A model generated the notes under the pieces. The model did no database searches. It was not told the origin of the DNA and saw only the letters and a list, made by a program, of their open reading frames with translations. A stretch of 64,000 bases of DNA from Petralouisia muris (GTDB lineage Bacteria > Bacillota > Clostridia > Lachnospirales > Lachnospiraceae): NCBI RefSeq assembly GCF_004793545.1, contig NZ_SRYA01000014.1, forward strand, positions 42,871-106,870. The letters are read 5' to 3'. This document shows, piece after piece, positions 17,157-25,806 of the stretch. The position numbers and the translations under genes were made by a program. The first letter of the stretch is position 1. Each line of letters starts with the position of its first letter.

Positions 17157-19217
17157 ATGCGGGGCGGACTGATTAGCCGTACAGCCAGGAGGCTGTCACA
17201 TATTTTAACAGCGCCGTTTCAAGTGGCGTTTCGCAAGGCGAAGCGGATGGTCAGCCCGGAATCCTTTTCTTCAAAAGTTCTGAGTGACGTCCGTAAGGGA
17301 ATCAATCAGAAAAAAAATAAAAAAGAGCGGACCATCGGGGATTATTTTTCTTTTGGCCATTATTATGTGCTGAAAAGGATGGTATATGTTGTTCTGCTTC
17401 TTCTGGCAATCCTTCCGGTTTTGTATGTGAAATTACTGCACCCCATTTTAATTTCACAGTTTTTTACCAAAACCATGGTGATTAATTCACCGGAAATGGT
17501 AGGGTACAGCGGAAAGGTGGAGCTGGTGTCTCAGGATGATGGAACGTTGATCTTTCAAGGAAAAATGGAGGAAGGGCGTATCAATGGAAAGGGACAGCTC
17601 TATACCTATACGGGAGCATTGCTGTATGACGGGAATTTTGAGATGGAGGCGTATTCCGGAGAGGGAGAGCTTTACTATGAAAATACGGATATTCTCTGTT
17701 ATAAGGGGAACTTTCTGCTGAATCAGTATGACGGTCAGGGGTTTCTCTATGATGAAGATGGCAGGTTGAAATATAAGGGTGATTTTAAAAATGGTCTTTA
17801 TGAGGGGAATGGAACGCTGTATTTTCCAAATGGTCAGGAAGAATATGTGGGAACTTTTGCCAAAGGAGAGAAGGATGGAAAGGGAACTCTCTATGATGAA
17901 GACGGAAATGTGGTTGCAGAGGGAACTTTTGAGGACGGAGAGCCGGAACTTCAGGCTGTTGTCATGGAAGATGAGGATGGAACTGTCCTTTATGATGGAA
18001 CAGTTAACAAGGATGGAGAATACGAAGGGGAAGGAAAGCTGTATGAAGATGGAGCCCTCGTGTATGAAGGTGATTTCGTAGACGGGAAAAAAGAAGGTTC
18101 CGGTACGGAATATGACGAAGACGGAAATGTTGCATATGAAGGTGATTTTGTCAATGACGTGTATGAAGGAGAAGGAAAACTATATGCAAGTGAACCTTCC
18201 GGGACCGGAAATGACAGAGAGGGAGAAACCACCGGAGGCGGAGCTGGAAATGAAGCGGGCGAGAGTTCTGAGGGCGGAACAGACAGTAATTCCAGAAGCG
18301 GAGACACCGCATCTGCGGCTGAAACAGGTATATCGGAGGGTAAAAATTCCTCAAATGGCGGGACAGAAGCTTCAGAAAGCGAATCTTCCACAGAAGACGA
18401 AACAGAATCAGAAGAAGTCCATAATAAAGGAGTTCTTGTGTATGAAGGCAGTTTTATCAACGGAGAAAAAGAAGGGGCCGGAACCTCTTATGATATGGAT
18501 GGAAATACTCTGTACAAAGGAGAGTTTGTCAAAGGCCAATATGAGGGAAAAGGAAAACTCTATGAAAACGGGAAACTTGTATATGATGGTGGGCTGATTA
18601 ATGGAGAATATGACGGAACCGGAAAATTTTATGATGAAAACGAGAATCTGACCTACGACGGAGCCTGGGTTCAGGGAAAACGGGAAGGAATTGGAAAATC
18701 CTATAACGAAGAAGGAAAACTGGTGTATGATGGTACGTTTAAAGGGGATCGGTATGATGGTACAGGCAAGCTCTATGATGCAGAAAAGGAGCTGCTGATT
18801 TATGATGGTTCCTTTGCGGACGGGCTGTATCAGGGTGCTGGTAAGCTCATAGACGCGGCCACGGAGATGTTGATTTATGATGGAGAGTTTTACAGAGGAC
18901 AGTATAACGGAACAGGAAAACTATACCATAATACCACCGGAAACCTGATTTATGACGGCGGATTTCTGAAAGGAAGATATTATGGCTCCGGCAAATTGTG
19001 GGATGAGAATGGAAACCTCCTTTACAAAGGCGATTTTGTCAATGGAACTTATTTCGGCCACGGGATTCGTTATGAGGCGTCTACCGGAGAAGTTCTGGAG
19101 GCAGGGCAGTTTAAAAACGGGATTCTGACGGTTCCGGACCCGGAAGGAACCCAATACGATGATGAGGACGAGGAGAATCCCCAGGTACAGACTGAGGAAT
19201 CCCAGGTGGATCCTTAA
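17157..19217 (+). CDS. membrane-anchored MORN-repeat protein
   Basis: 686 residues behind AGGAGGGATG. A basic N-terminal 75 residues is followed by one transmembrane helix (about 76-97, VYVVLLLLAILPVLYVKLL), so the positive-inside rule puts the remaining 580 residues outside the cytosol. That part is about 18 MORN-type repeats of the form Y-x-G-x-F-x-x-G-x-x-x-G-x-G-x-L-Y, for example YKGDFKNGLYEGNGTLYF. They are split into two arrays by an 82-residue Gly/Ser/Glu/Thr-rich linker (about 343-424). MORN arrays form elongated beta structures that bind lipids or proteins. A surface-facing array this size in an injection-system locus is unusual and could act as a sheath-contact, envelope-piercing guide or receptor element. 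Function unknown. Confidence 0.8.
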   Translation: MRGGLISRTARRLSHILTAPFQVAFRKAKRMVSPESFSSKVLSDVRKGINQKKNKKERTIGDYFSFGHYYVLKRMVYVVLLLLAILPVLYVKLLHPILISQFFTKTMVINSPEMVGYSGKVELVSQDDGTLIFQGKMEEGRINGKGQLYTYTGALLYDGNFEMEAYSGEGELYYENTDILCYKGNFLLNQYDGQGFLYDEDGRLKYKGDFKNGLYEGNGTLYFPNGQEEYVGTFAKGEKDGKGTLYDEDGNVVAEGTFEDGEPELQAVVMEDEDGTVLYDGTVNKDGEYEGEGKLYEDGALVYEGDFVDGKKEGSGTEYDEDGNVAYEGDFVNDVYEGEGKLYASEPSGTGNDREGETTGGGAGNEAGESSEGGTDSNSRSGDTASAAETGISEGKNSSNGGTEASESESSTEDETESEEVHNKGVLVYEGSFINGEKEGAGTSYDMDGNTLYKGEFVKGQYEGKGKLYENGKLVYDGGLINGEYDGTGKFYDENENLTYDGAWVQGKREGIGKSYNEEGKLVYDGTFKGDRYDGTGKLYDAEKELLIYDGSFADGLYQGAGKLIDAATEMLIYDGEFYRGQYNGTGKLYHNTTGNLIYDGGFLKGRYYGSGKLWDENGNLLYKGDFVNGTYFGHGIRYEASTGEVLEAGQFKNGILTVPDPEGTQYDDEDEENPQVQTEESQVDP

Positions 19218-19282
19218 AATTCAGATCTCTGGACGGGACATGAGACTTCTGAATCACAATTCAGATAGAAAAGAGGAATGTT

Positions 19283-19861
19283 ATGTCAGACTACACAAAA
19301 ATTGCAGATACAGGAAATGGTATTTTATCGTTGCTGAAAGAAACGCTGATTCCGGAACTGTTAAACAGTCCGGACCAGATTGGTCTCTGTTCTCCGGAAG
19401 ATCACGGGGATTTCGCGGTGGGCGTGTGGCTCTATGATGTAAGGGAAGATACCTCCATTCAGGACCATGAGATGACCAATATTGGAAGGAACGCCCAGCG
19501 TTATCCATCCATATATCTGACGTTGTATTATATGATTACCCTCTATCTGCAGTGCGATTTAAAATATCGGGCGGTGCAGGAACATCAGATTATGGGTAAA
19601 ATTATCCAGGCGTTCCGGGACAAAGCGGTGCTGGATCCGGAGACTTTTGCACCTTCCGATGTGTCAGGCAATAACAATATTCGTATTCAGATGCTGGAAC
19701 TGGAAACAGAGGAAAAGCTACGTCTCTGGACAGTGCCCAACGCAGCTTACCGGACATCCTTGTATTATACCGCGGGACCTGTGGAAATTCAGTCCACCAG
19801 ACAGAAATCTGTAAAACGTGTACGGGAAATCAGTTACCGGTATTCTGGAAAGGAGACATAA
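19283..19861 (+). CDS. DUF4255 tail terminator / cap (Afp16/Pvc16-like)
   Basis: 192 residues behind AAAGAGGAATG. Features of the DUF4255 (Pvc16 N-terminal) family are the start DTGNGILSLLKETLIPEL, GVWLYDVREDT in the first strand and YPSIYLTLYYMITLY, followed by a helix with EHQIMGKIIQAFRD and the late SLYYTAGPVEIQS. In Afp and PVC the hexameric Afp16 caps the tube and sheath and fixes the length set by the tape measure. The gene is a marker that separates eCIS from ordinary prophage tails. The stop is immediately followed by the next ATG with AAAGGAG inside the end of this gene. Confidence 0.9.
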   Translation: MSDYTKIADTGNGILSLLKETLIPELLNSPDQIGLCSPEDHGDFAVGVWLYDVREDTSIQDHEMTNIGRNAQRYPSIYLTLYYMITLYLQCDLKYRAVQEHQIMGKIIQAFRDKAVLDPETFAPSDVSGNNNIRIQMLELETEEKLRLWTVPNAAYRTSLYYTAGPVEIQSTRQKSVKRVREISYRYSGKET

Positions 19862-19862
19862 G

Positions 19863-20603
19863 ATGATATTACAGGAAACTAACATACATCTTTCCAAAGT
19901 GGTACTGCTCAGAGATGCATTTACCGGAATGCCTGTATCGGCGGGAATCCAAATCCATTCTCTGTCTGGCGGGTCAGCAGAGAAAAAAAGCGGAGGTTAT
20001 GTTCTGTTTTTGAATGTGGACAGCCCGGAAATTGAGATAGAGGTGACTTCTCCCATTTATCAGTATCGAAAACTGTCTCTGAAGACTGATGGCGGAGAAG
20101 AAGCGGAAGAAATATTGCTGTATCCCTCTCCTGCCTGGCCTTTGAGAGAAGGACATACGGCAGTCCGGGGAAGGGCAAAGCCCGGAAGCGTGCTGAGATG
20201 CTATCTGGAGGATGCGCGGGAAAGCTGCCGGCTGCTTCAGGATTACAGGGAAAGGGAAAATAAGATTTCCTTTTATCTGAAACGTGGAACCAGAAGTGTG
20301 TTCTGGCATATTCGAAAGAAGCAGGAGAAATCAGGGGAATATTTTCATATGAGATATTTGGAAGGGGATCATGAATATTTTCAGCTTTTCCAGCCTCTGA
20401 CAGGTTCCTGGCAGAAAAAAGATACGCTGCTCTTTCCGGCCCAGGAGAGCATTGCAGACGAAACGGGGGAAATTTACCTGCTTCTGGGAAAACTTCCTCA
20501 GGAAAAATGTATTCTGCAGTATTCCTGCAGATACGCAGAACAGGAAATATGCGGGGAAGCAGAGATTTTTTCAGGAAAGGAAAATCATATTTTGGAGGAG
20601 TGA
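19863..20603 (+). CDS. uncharacterised eCIS-locus protein
   Basis: 246 residues, using the ATG that starts one base after the preceding stop (AAAGGAGACATAAG before it). I do not recognise a named family. The first 75 residues look like an Ig/transthyretin-like domain (VLLRDAFTGMPVSAGIQIHS, then EIEIEVTSPIYQYRKLSL), as seen in carboxypeptidase-regulatory-like folds. The remainder has a second strand-rich half with FPAQESIADETGEIYLLLG. There is no signal peptide or membrane helix. Its place between the terminator (DUF4255) and the spike tip (DUF4280) suggests a structural or tip-adaptor role, but this rests on position only. Confidence 0.5.
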   Translation: MILQETNIHLSKVVLLRDAFTGMPVSAGIQIHSLSGGSAEKKSGGYVLFLNVDSPEIEIEVTSPIYQYRKLSLKTDGGEEAEEILLYPSPAWPLREGHTAVRGRAKPGSVLRCYLEDARESCRLLQDYRERENKISFYLKRGTRSVFWHIRKKQEKSGEYFHMRYLEGDHEYFQLFQPLTGSWQKKDTLLFPAQESIADETGEIYLLLGKLPQEKCILQYSCRYAEQEICGEAEIFSGKENHILEE

Positions 20604-20608
20604 GGATT

Positions 20609-20992
20609 ATGGGATTATGTGTGACGGGAGGAGCGGCCATGACCTGCACATTTGGAATGGCGCCGTCTGTGCTGAATGTATTGCCCACAGCAAAAACCAT
20701 GTCGGCAATGCCCCTTGCAACGATTGCTGATACCGTGCCATTTGTAAATATCACCCCCTTTGGGATGTGCCAGAGTCTGGCTAATCCCACAGTAGCCGCC
20801 GCTACTGCCGCGGCTATGGGAGTGCTGACGCCCATGCCCTGTACGCCGGTTCCGGCTGGGCCCTGGGCGCCGGGGGTTCCCCAGGTGCTGGTAGGCGGGA
20901 AGCCGGCAGTCAACGACCAGTGTAAACTGACCTGCGCCTATGGAGGAATGATACAGTTTACCAATTCGGGCTGCCCCACAGTGCAGCTTTAA
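20609..20992 (+). CDS. DUF4280 PAAR-like spike tip protein
   Basis: 127 residues from ATG 20609, preceded by TTTGGAGGAGTGAGG. The start MGLCVTGGAAMTCTFG, followed by TAKTMSAMPLATIADTVPFVNITPFGMC, is the PAAR-like DUF4280 layout. Three later segments (TPMPCTPVPAGPWAP, VLVGGKPAVNDQCKLTC, GMIQFTNSGC) complete the small cone. Conserved Cys and the absence of the classic His set are normal for DUF4280. In the family this protein sharpens the spike and can carry cargo. The gene is separated from the spike gene by 13 kb but must act with it. Confidence 0.92.
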   Translation: MGLCVTGGAAMTCTFGMAPSVLNVLPTAKTMSAMPLATIADTVPFVNITPFGMCQSLANPTVAAATAAAMGVLTPMPCTPVPAGPWAPGVPQVLVGGKPAVNDQCKLTCAYGGMIQFTNSGCPTVQL

Positions 20993-21019
20993 GGAAAATC
21001 AGATTCTGAGGAAAGAAAT

Positions 21020-23731
21020 ATGAAGAAAAAAAGTTTGTATGGTATCTGGGGCATTGTGATTGCCGCGCTGGCCTTGATTCTTCTGGCCAGTCTGTATGGG
21101 AAAAATGTGAAATTAAATTATATCGAACAAATTCATCTGCAGGATGGATACCTGTATTATGTGGACCGGGGAGAGAGTGAGAATCTGAAAATCATCCGCT
21201 CGGATCCGAATGGGAAACAGGGAAAGATGATTTTGTTCCGGAGGCATGAAAATGAGCAGTATCGGATTATTTGTCAGATTTTTTTTGATGATGAAGGCGG
21301 TGTTTATGCGCTGATTCAGGAAACAAATGTGAAATCATGGAACGGAGTCAGCAATAAGGTTTATAAATGTGACTTTACCCATGGCAGGCTGGAAGATACG
21401 GAGTATGACCTTACAGAAGACACAGTTACTTACAGTCAGATATCTGTACAGTGTATTCAGGATGGCAAGCTCTGTTACATCTGCATTCCAGATACGGAAA
21501 AAAACCAGGAATCGGCCAAGCTGTTTACACTGAATCAGCAGGGAGAACGGGAGCAGAAGGATGAGATTCTTTTGGAGTACCCCTATCTGAATGCTCAGTT
21601 TTTCCTGAATAAAGATGGAATTCTGCTATGGACAGATTATGAGAGCGAGATTCATGCAAAAAGGGTGGGGACAGAGGACTACCTGGAAATACAGGGAATT
21701 ACCGGCAAAAAAGGCGTGTTCAAAACCCTTGCGGATGACGGGAAGTATGCCTATGTGCTGGACTGCAGTTCGGACTGTGTCATACAGATAGATCCGGCCG
21801 GCCAGACGTCACAGGTTTTGTTTTCCGGAGAAAAAATCAGAGAAGATTATCCGGAGTTTACTTTTCGGGAGCTCCACAGTCTGGATTGCACCACGTCAGG
21901 ATTCTGTGCAGGAACAGAGGAAGTTCAGGGAATGCGTTCCATCTGTTCTTATCAGAACGGGAATCACGAGGATATAGGGAAGGTTTCCCTTACGGCTCAT
22001 TCTGTGATAAATCGAATGTTTTGGGTATATGCGGGAATTCTTCTGGCTGCTTTCCTTTTTGGGGGTTATTGGCTGGCTTGTGTAAAATACCATGTTCAGA
22101 CGGTTCTGGTACGTCTCTGCCTGATTTTCCTTCTGGGACTTCTGGTTATGGACAGTTTTCTGGAATGGTGGATTGAACAGTCTATGCGGGAGCAGCTGGA
22201 AAACACCCAGACTCTGTCTTTGTCGGCGTTGGGCAAAGTGCTGAAAGAGGACATTGTAAAAAATATTGAGACCGATCCAGAAATGTTTCCCTCAGGAGAC
22301 CGGGCTCTGATGCTGAGCCACCGTACTATCAGCAATGGAAGAAGTGCTTCGGAACTGTCTCTGTATGTTTACAGTATTTTACATGCAGATGAAGAAGGGC
22401 AGCTCTATATCAGGGAATCCATGTCAGAATACAGCGGCGTTCCGGTGGAATGGGCATATACTTCGGAAGTGTCTGAGTCCATCTATCAGGCCTATGATAC
22501 CGGGGAAGTGGTAAATAAGATGGATGAAAATCAGAGTGGAAGACAGAACAATCAGTTTATCCCTGTTATTTTGAATGATGGAACGAAGTACGGGGTACTT
22601 GTTGTTTCTGGAAACGGGAATATGATGGATTATCAGATCTGGTATTACCAGTGGAATATGAAAAATGCATCTTCCATGCTTTTGCTGGTACTGACGGTGA
22701 TTCTGATGGTGATTCTGTATATTTTCCTGCGGCCTTTAAAGACCTTGAAGGAATGTGCGGGGAAACTGGCGTCCGGAGAACTGGGCGTGACCATGGAAGT
22801 GCATGGACACGATGAGATGGCAGATATTGCATCTACCTTTAACCAGATGTCCCTGGAACTTGAAAATTATGTAGAAGATATCAGAAGCATGTCTGACGGC
22901 TATTATAAGTTTATTCCGGCGAAAATTCTGGAACTTCTGGGAAAGGAATCCATTCAGGATGTAAGGCTGGGGGACCAGATGAAAGGAGAGCTCACGATTC
23001 TGTCTCTTCATGCCATTGATTATCCCAAACAGAGTGCCCTCTTGTCCGCGGAGCAGGTCTACACGGATATCAACCGGGTGTTGTCCATGCTGGTGGAGCC
23101 TATTAATATACATCGTGGGGTGGTGGAACACTTTGAAGATACGGGACTTTCAGCTTTTTTTACTGTTAGCAGCCGGGAAGCGCTGGATGCAGCTATTGAG
23201 ATTCAGAGACTTTTGGAGCGGCAGACGCCCGGAAACGGAAGAACCATTGCCATCAGTTACGGACAGGTAATGCTCGGTGTCATAGGCCATGAGAAACGGA
23301 TGGAGGCAACCGCTATTTCCGCTCATTCGGATCTGGCAAAGGCGCTGCGTTTAAAAGGAGATAAATATGGAGCTCATATTCTGATCACCCATTTGGTTTA
23401 TCGGCAGATTCCAGATTTTGAGGAGCATTATCATGCCAGATATCTGGGGAATATTTATCTGGCGGCGGACCATACATATGAACGGATTTATGACGTCTAC
23501 GATGGGGATTCCGAGGAGGAATTCTATTATAAAGAGCTGACCAGACCTCTGTTTGAACAGGGTGTGGGGCTGTTTGTGGAAAAGAAATTTTATGAGGCAA
23601 GACTTGTGTTTGTGGAGGTGCTCAAACAGCACCGGAAAGATAAAGCAGCAAAAGAATATCTTTACCGATGTGACAGATATTATAAACTTCCGCCAGAGGA
23701 AGAAGTGGAAACAATAATTGAGAAATTTTAG
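21020..23731 (+). CDS. multi-pass sensor with HAMP and degenerate cyclase-homology domain
   Basis: 903 residues. Predicted order: helix 9-25, an outside strand-rich domain to about 330 (repeated short YYVDRG-like strands, propeller-like), helices near 332-352 and 358-378, a second outside domain to about 548, a helix 551-571 and a HAMP linker (RPLKTLKECAGKLASGELGV, then HGHDEMADIASTFNQMS). From about 640 comes a class III cyclase-homology region with FIPAKILELLGKESIQDV and ISYGQVMLGVIGHEKRM. The two metal-binding Asp positions are replaced (LSLHAIDY for the FSDI type, HFEDTGLSAFF for the GDAxxAxF type), so cyclase activity is unlikely. A TPR-like tail ends the protein. Position suggests it senses the envelope state and signals to the particle. 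Confidence 0.75.
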   Translation: MKKKSLYGIWGIVIAALALILLASLYGKNVKLNYIEQIHLQDGYLYYVDRGESENLKIIRSDPNGKQGKMILFRRHENEQYRIICQIFFDDEGGVYALIQETNVKSWNGVSNKVYKCDFTHGRLEDTEYDLTEDTVTYSQISVQCIQDGKLCYICIPDTEKNQESAKLFTLNQQGEREQKDEILLEYPYLNAQFFLNKDGILLWTDYESEIHAKRVGTEDYLEIQGITGKKGVFKTLADDGKYAYVLDCSSDCVIQIDPAGQTSQVLFSGEKIREDYPEFTFRELHSLDCTTSGFCAGTEEVQGMRSICSYQNGNHEDIGKVSLTAHSVINRMFWVYAGILLAAFLFGGYWLACVKYHVQTVLVRLCLIFLLGLLVMDSFLEWWIEQSMREQLENTQTLSLSALGKVLKEDIVKNIETDPEMFPSGDRALMLSHRTISNGRSASELSLYVYSILHADEEGQLYIRESMSEYSGVPVEWAYTSEVSESIYQAYDTGEVVNKMDENQSGRQNNQFIPVILNDGTKYGVLVVSGNGNMMDYQIWYYQWNMKNASSMLLLVLTVILMVILYIFLRPLKTLKECAGKLASGELGVTMEVHGHDEMADIASTFNQMSLELENYVEDIRSMSDGYYKFIPAKILELLGKESIQDVRLGDQMKGELTILSLHAIDYPKQSALLSAEQVYTDINRVLSMLVEPINIHRGVVEHFEDTGLSAFFTVSSREALDAAIEIQRLLERQTPGNGRTIAISYGQVMLGVIGHEKRMEATAISAHSDLAKALRLKGDKYGAHILITHLVYRQIPDFEEHYHARYLGNIYLAADHTYERIYDVYDGDSEEEFYYKELTRPLFEQGVGLFVEKKFYEARLVFVEVLKQHRKDKAAKEYLYRCDRYYKLPPEEEVETIIEKF

Positions 23732-23757
23732 CAAAACCGGGAGTGAGGTGAAGTAAA

Positions 23758-25803
23758 ATGTCAGATGAATTACAAATGGAAAAGGAAAATGATCAGAAGG
23801 AACAGGATGTGCAGCCAGTACCGGTTCCGGCGGTAGGAGAGGGAAGTAGTGGAGATACATCAATACTGCCTATACAAACTGCTACTGTCCAGAATACTGC
23901 TGGTCAGACTGATAGTGACAAGACTACTAATGATCAGAATAGTAATACCAAGAATACTGATAATCAGACTGGTACTCCCAAGGATACTGATAATCAGACT
24001 GGTACTCCCAAGAGTGATACTCCACAGAATAATGTACAGCCGGTGCAGGACCGGGCCAATATGGATCTGGTCCGTACCGCGATGCGGGCAAGCGGGCGTC
24101 CGCGTCTGAAAAACATTAAAACAAGAACAACTCCTTTTCATACAATGAAGCAATTACTGCAAATGGAAGAAAGACATAAGAAAAAGGCGAAGGAGGAAAA
24201 GAAAAACGAAAATAGTGGGAATGAGGGCGATAAGAAACTGGACATAAATACTCAGGATGGTCTGGTAAATGGGCTGTTAGATATGCGGAACAGTAATATC
24301 TATAAGGCCGTAGTTCTGGCAAGGGAACTGGAAGGGGGAGGAAGCAATCCACTGAGAAGCGGACGATTTTCGCGGTTTTTTAAATCTTCGAAATATAACA
24401 AGGCGGCAGATTCCATGAAACTGATTGGCGCCGCAAACGGAGCGCTGGGGGTTCTGGATGGAGCGATAGGAGATGGCGGGTTTGCATCTTCCGTGGTTGG
24501 AAAGGGAATTACCCTGGTCTCCAATTTTATGGCTCTTATTACTTCTATCCGGGATTTTGTGGTAAAAATTAAGAATTTTAAAAAAGAGAAAACGAAGACA
24601 GGCAAAGTATTCAGTATTATCGGTATGCTGACAGATATTTTTACTGCGCTGGGCAAAGGCTGCGCCATAGCCAAGACCCTTGCAGAATATGGCGGGAAAA
24701 CAGATGGGATTTTTAAGAATGGCGCACTGTGGGACCGGATTACCCTGCTTATGAACAGCGCTTCCCAGATTGGAGGCCTTCTGGGAGCCGCCCGAGGGCT
24801 GCATGTTACCAAAAACGGAATTTCAAAGTTAAAAGCTTTGGAGAATATAAGATGGAAAGGGGGAAATGGAGGAGACGGTATTCAGGCAATTGTGGCGAAA
24901 TATGAACAGCCACAGATAGTTCAGGAAGGGGGAAATAATGATGTGCAGACAGAAGACTTGCAGGAGGAAGAAGAGCAGGAGGAAGATAGACAGAATAAGA
25001 ACAGAGCCCCCATTTCGGGAGAAGGGAATCTGGAAAACGATGACAATGTAAATAATGCAAATCCTAATCTGACGGGTGCGCATGGAGACGAAGGGGAGAG
25101 AGAAGCGCCGGCCAGAAGACGAAGACTGATTTTACGTAGAAGGAGGAATGCCCAGAGGGCAGAGAATGCACCTCAGGCCGGAGCGGCGAAAAAACAGAAG
25201 CCGCAAACGGCCACGAAGACGGAACGGACGGAGCGGCGGGCCGCTGCAAACAGGTTGCTGAACAAAGAAGAAGTCAGCAGCGAGGAGAAAGACAGACTGG
25301 CTTCTTACGTGGCAATACACAGAAGGATTGAGAAGACCCAGTCCTCTCTGACCACGACTTCTACAGGGCTGGTAGCTGCTGCAATCGGGCTTGGTTCCAG
25401 CGTTGCTATCAGTGTGAATAACAATACGGGCAGCGACTCATCAAAAACAGCAAAAACCTGGATGGGTTTTGCAGCAAGCCTTGGAGGAATTGTAGCAACC
25501 GGAACGAAAATGGGACTGGAGAAACGTAACCAGAAAAAGCAGGATTCGGATGAAGCAGATGCGATTCAGGGAAGGCTCTGGGGAACCATTGAAGAACTGA
25601 AAGATGATAAATATGGGCTGAGAGGAGCCAGAAAAAAGGCAGATGAAGCCACAGAAGAGGCGGAACTTGATGAACCAAGAGCTGTATATAAGAGATATAT
25701 GGCTGCTCAAAGCCAGTTTGAAGATTCAGGCGTGAAATACGACCAGCTTTTTCAGGTGCCGGATCTGAGAAGTTTCAAAAAAGCGTTGATATCAGGGATA
25801 TAG
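23758..25803 (+). CDS. candidate cargo, pore or tape-measure protein of the eCIS locus
   Basis: 681 residues behind GGAGTGAGGTG. Residues 1-110 are disordered, Asn/Thr/Gln/Asp-rich, and include two perfect-phase 10-residue repeats (DTDNQTGTPK type). Residues about 220-370 and 535-590 are Gly/Ala-rich hydrophobic helices such as GAANGALGVLDGAIGDGGF, KGITLVSNFMALITSI and STGLVAAAIGLGSSVAISV. Between them lies an acidic and basic linker ending in RRRRLILRRRRN-like residues. The gene sits four bases before the AAA+ ATPase. In Afp that slot holds the tape measure; in other eCIS loci cargo toxins lie there. Gly-rich amphipathic helices also occur in pore-formers. I cannot choose between these readings. 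Confidence 0.5.
   Translation: MSDELQMEKENDQKEQDVQPVPVPAVGEGSSGDTSILPIQTATVQNTAGQTDSDKTTNDQNSNTKNTDNQTGTPKDTDNQTGTPKSDTPQNNVQPVQDRANMDLVRTAMRASGRPRLKNIKTRTTPFHTMKQLLQMEERHKKKAKEEKKNENSGNEGDKKLDINTQDGLVNGLLDMRNSNIYKAVVLARELEGGGSNPLRSGRFSRFFKSSKYNKAADSMKLIGAANGALGVLDGAIGDGGFASSVVGKGITLVSNFMALITSIRDFVVKIKNFKKEKTKTGKVFSIIGMLTDIFTALGKGCAIAKTLAEYGGKTDGIFKNGALWDRITLLMNSASQIGGLLGAARGLHVTKNGISKLKALENIRWKGGNGGDGIQAIVAKYEQPQIVQEGGNNDVQTEDLQEEEEQEEDRQNKNRAPISGEGNLENDDNVNNANPNLTGAHGDEGEREAPARRRRLILRRRRNAQRAENAPQAGAAKKQKPQTATKTERTERRAAANRLLNKEEVSSEEKDRLASYVAIHRRIEKTQSSLTTTSTGLVAAAIGLGSSVAISVNNNTGSDSSKTAKTWMGFAASLGGIVATGTKMGLEKRNQKKQDSDEADAIQGRLWGTIEELKDDKYGLRGARKKADEATEEAELDEPRAVYKRYMAAQSQFEDSGVKYDQLFQVPDLRSFKKALISGI
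23953..24012 (+). repeat. 30-bp tandem repeat, two copies, in the disordered N-terminus
   Basis: Two adjacent 30-base units, 23953-23982 and 23983-24012, read (AAT or GAT)-ACT-GAT-AAT-CAG-ACT-GGT-ACT-CCC-AAG. They differ only in the first base. The frame is preserved, so copy-number change would only lengthen or shorten the linker of this protein. Confidence 0.95.
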
Positions 25804-25806
25804 TAA

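Noticed and set aside
19921..20913. Minus-strand frame of 330 codons across the 246-residue and DUF4280 genes
   Set aside because: Pro/Phe/Ser-rich antisense shadow of two genes with good starts; no family match.
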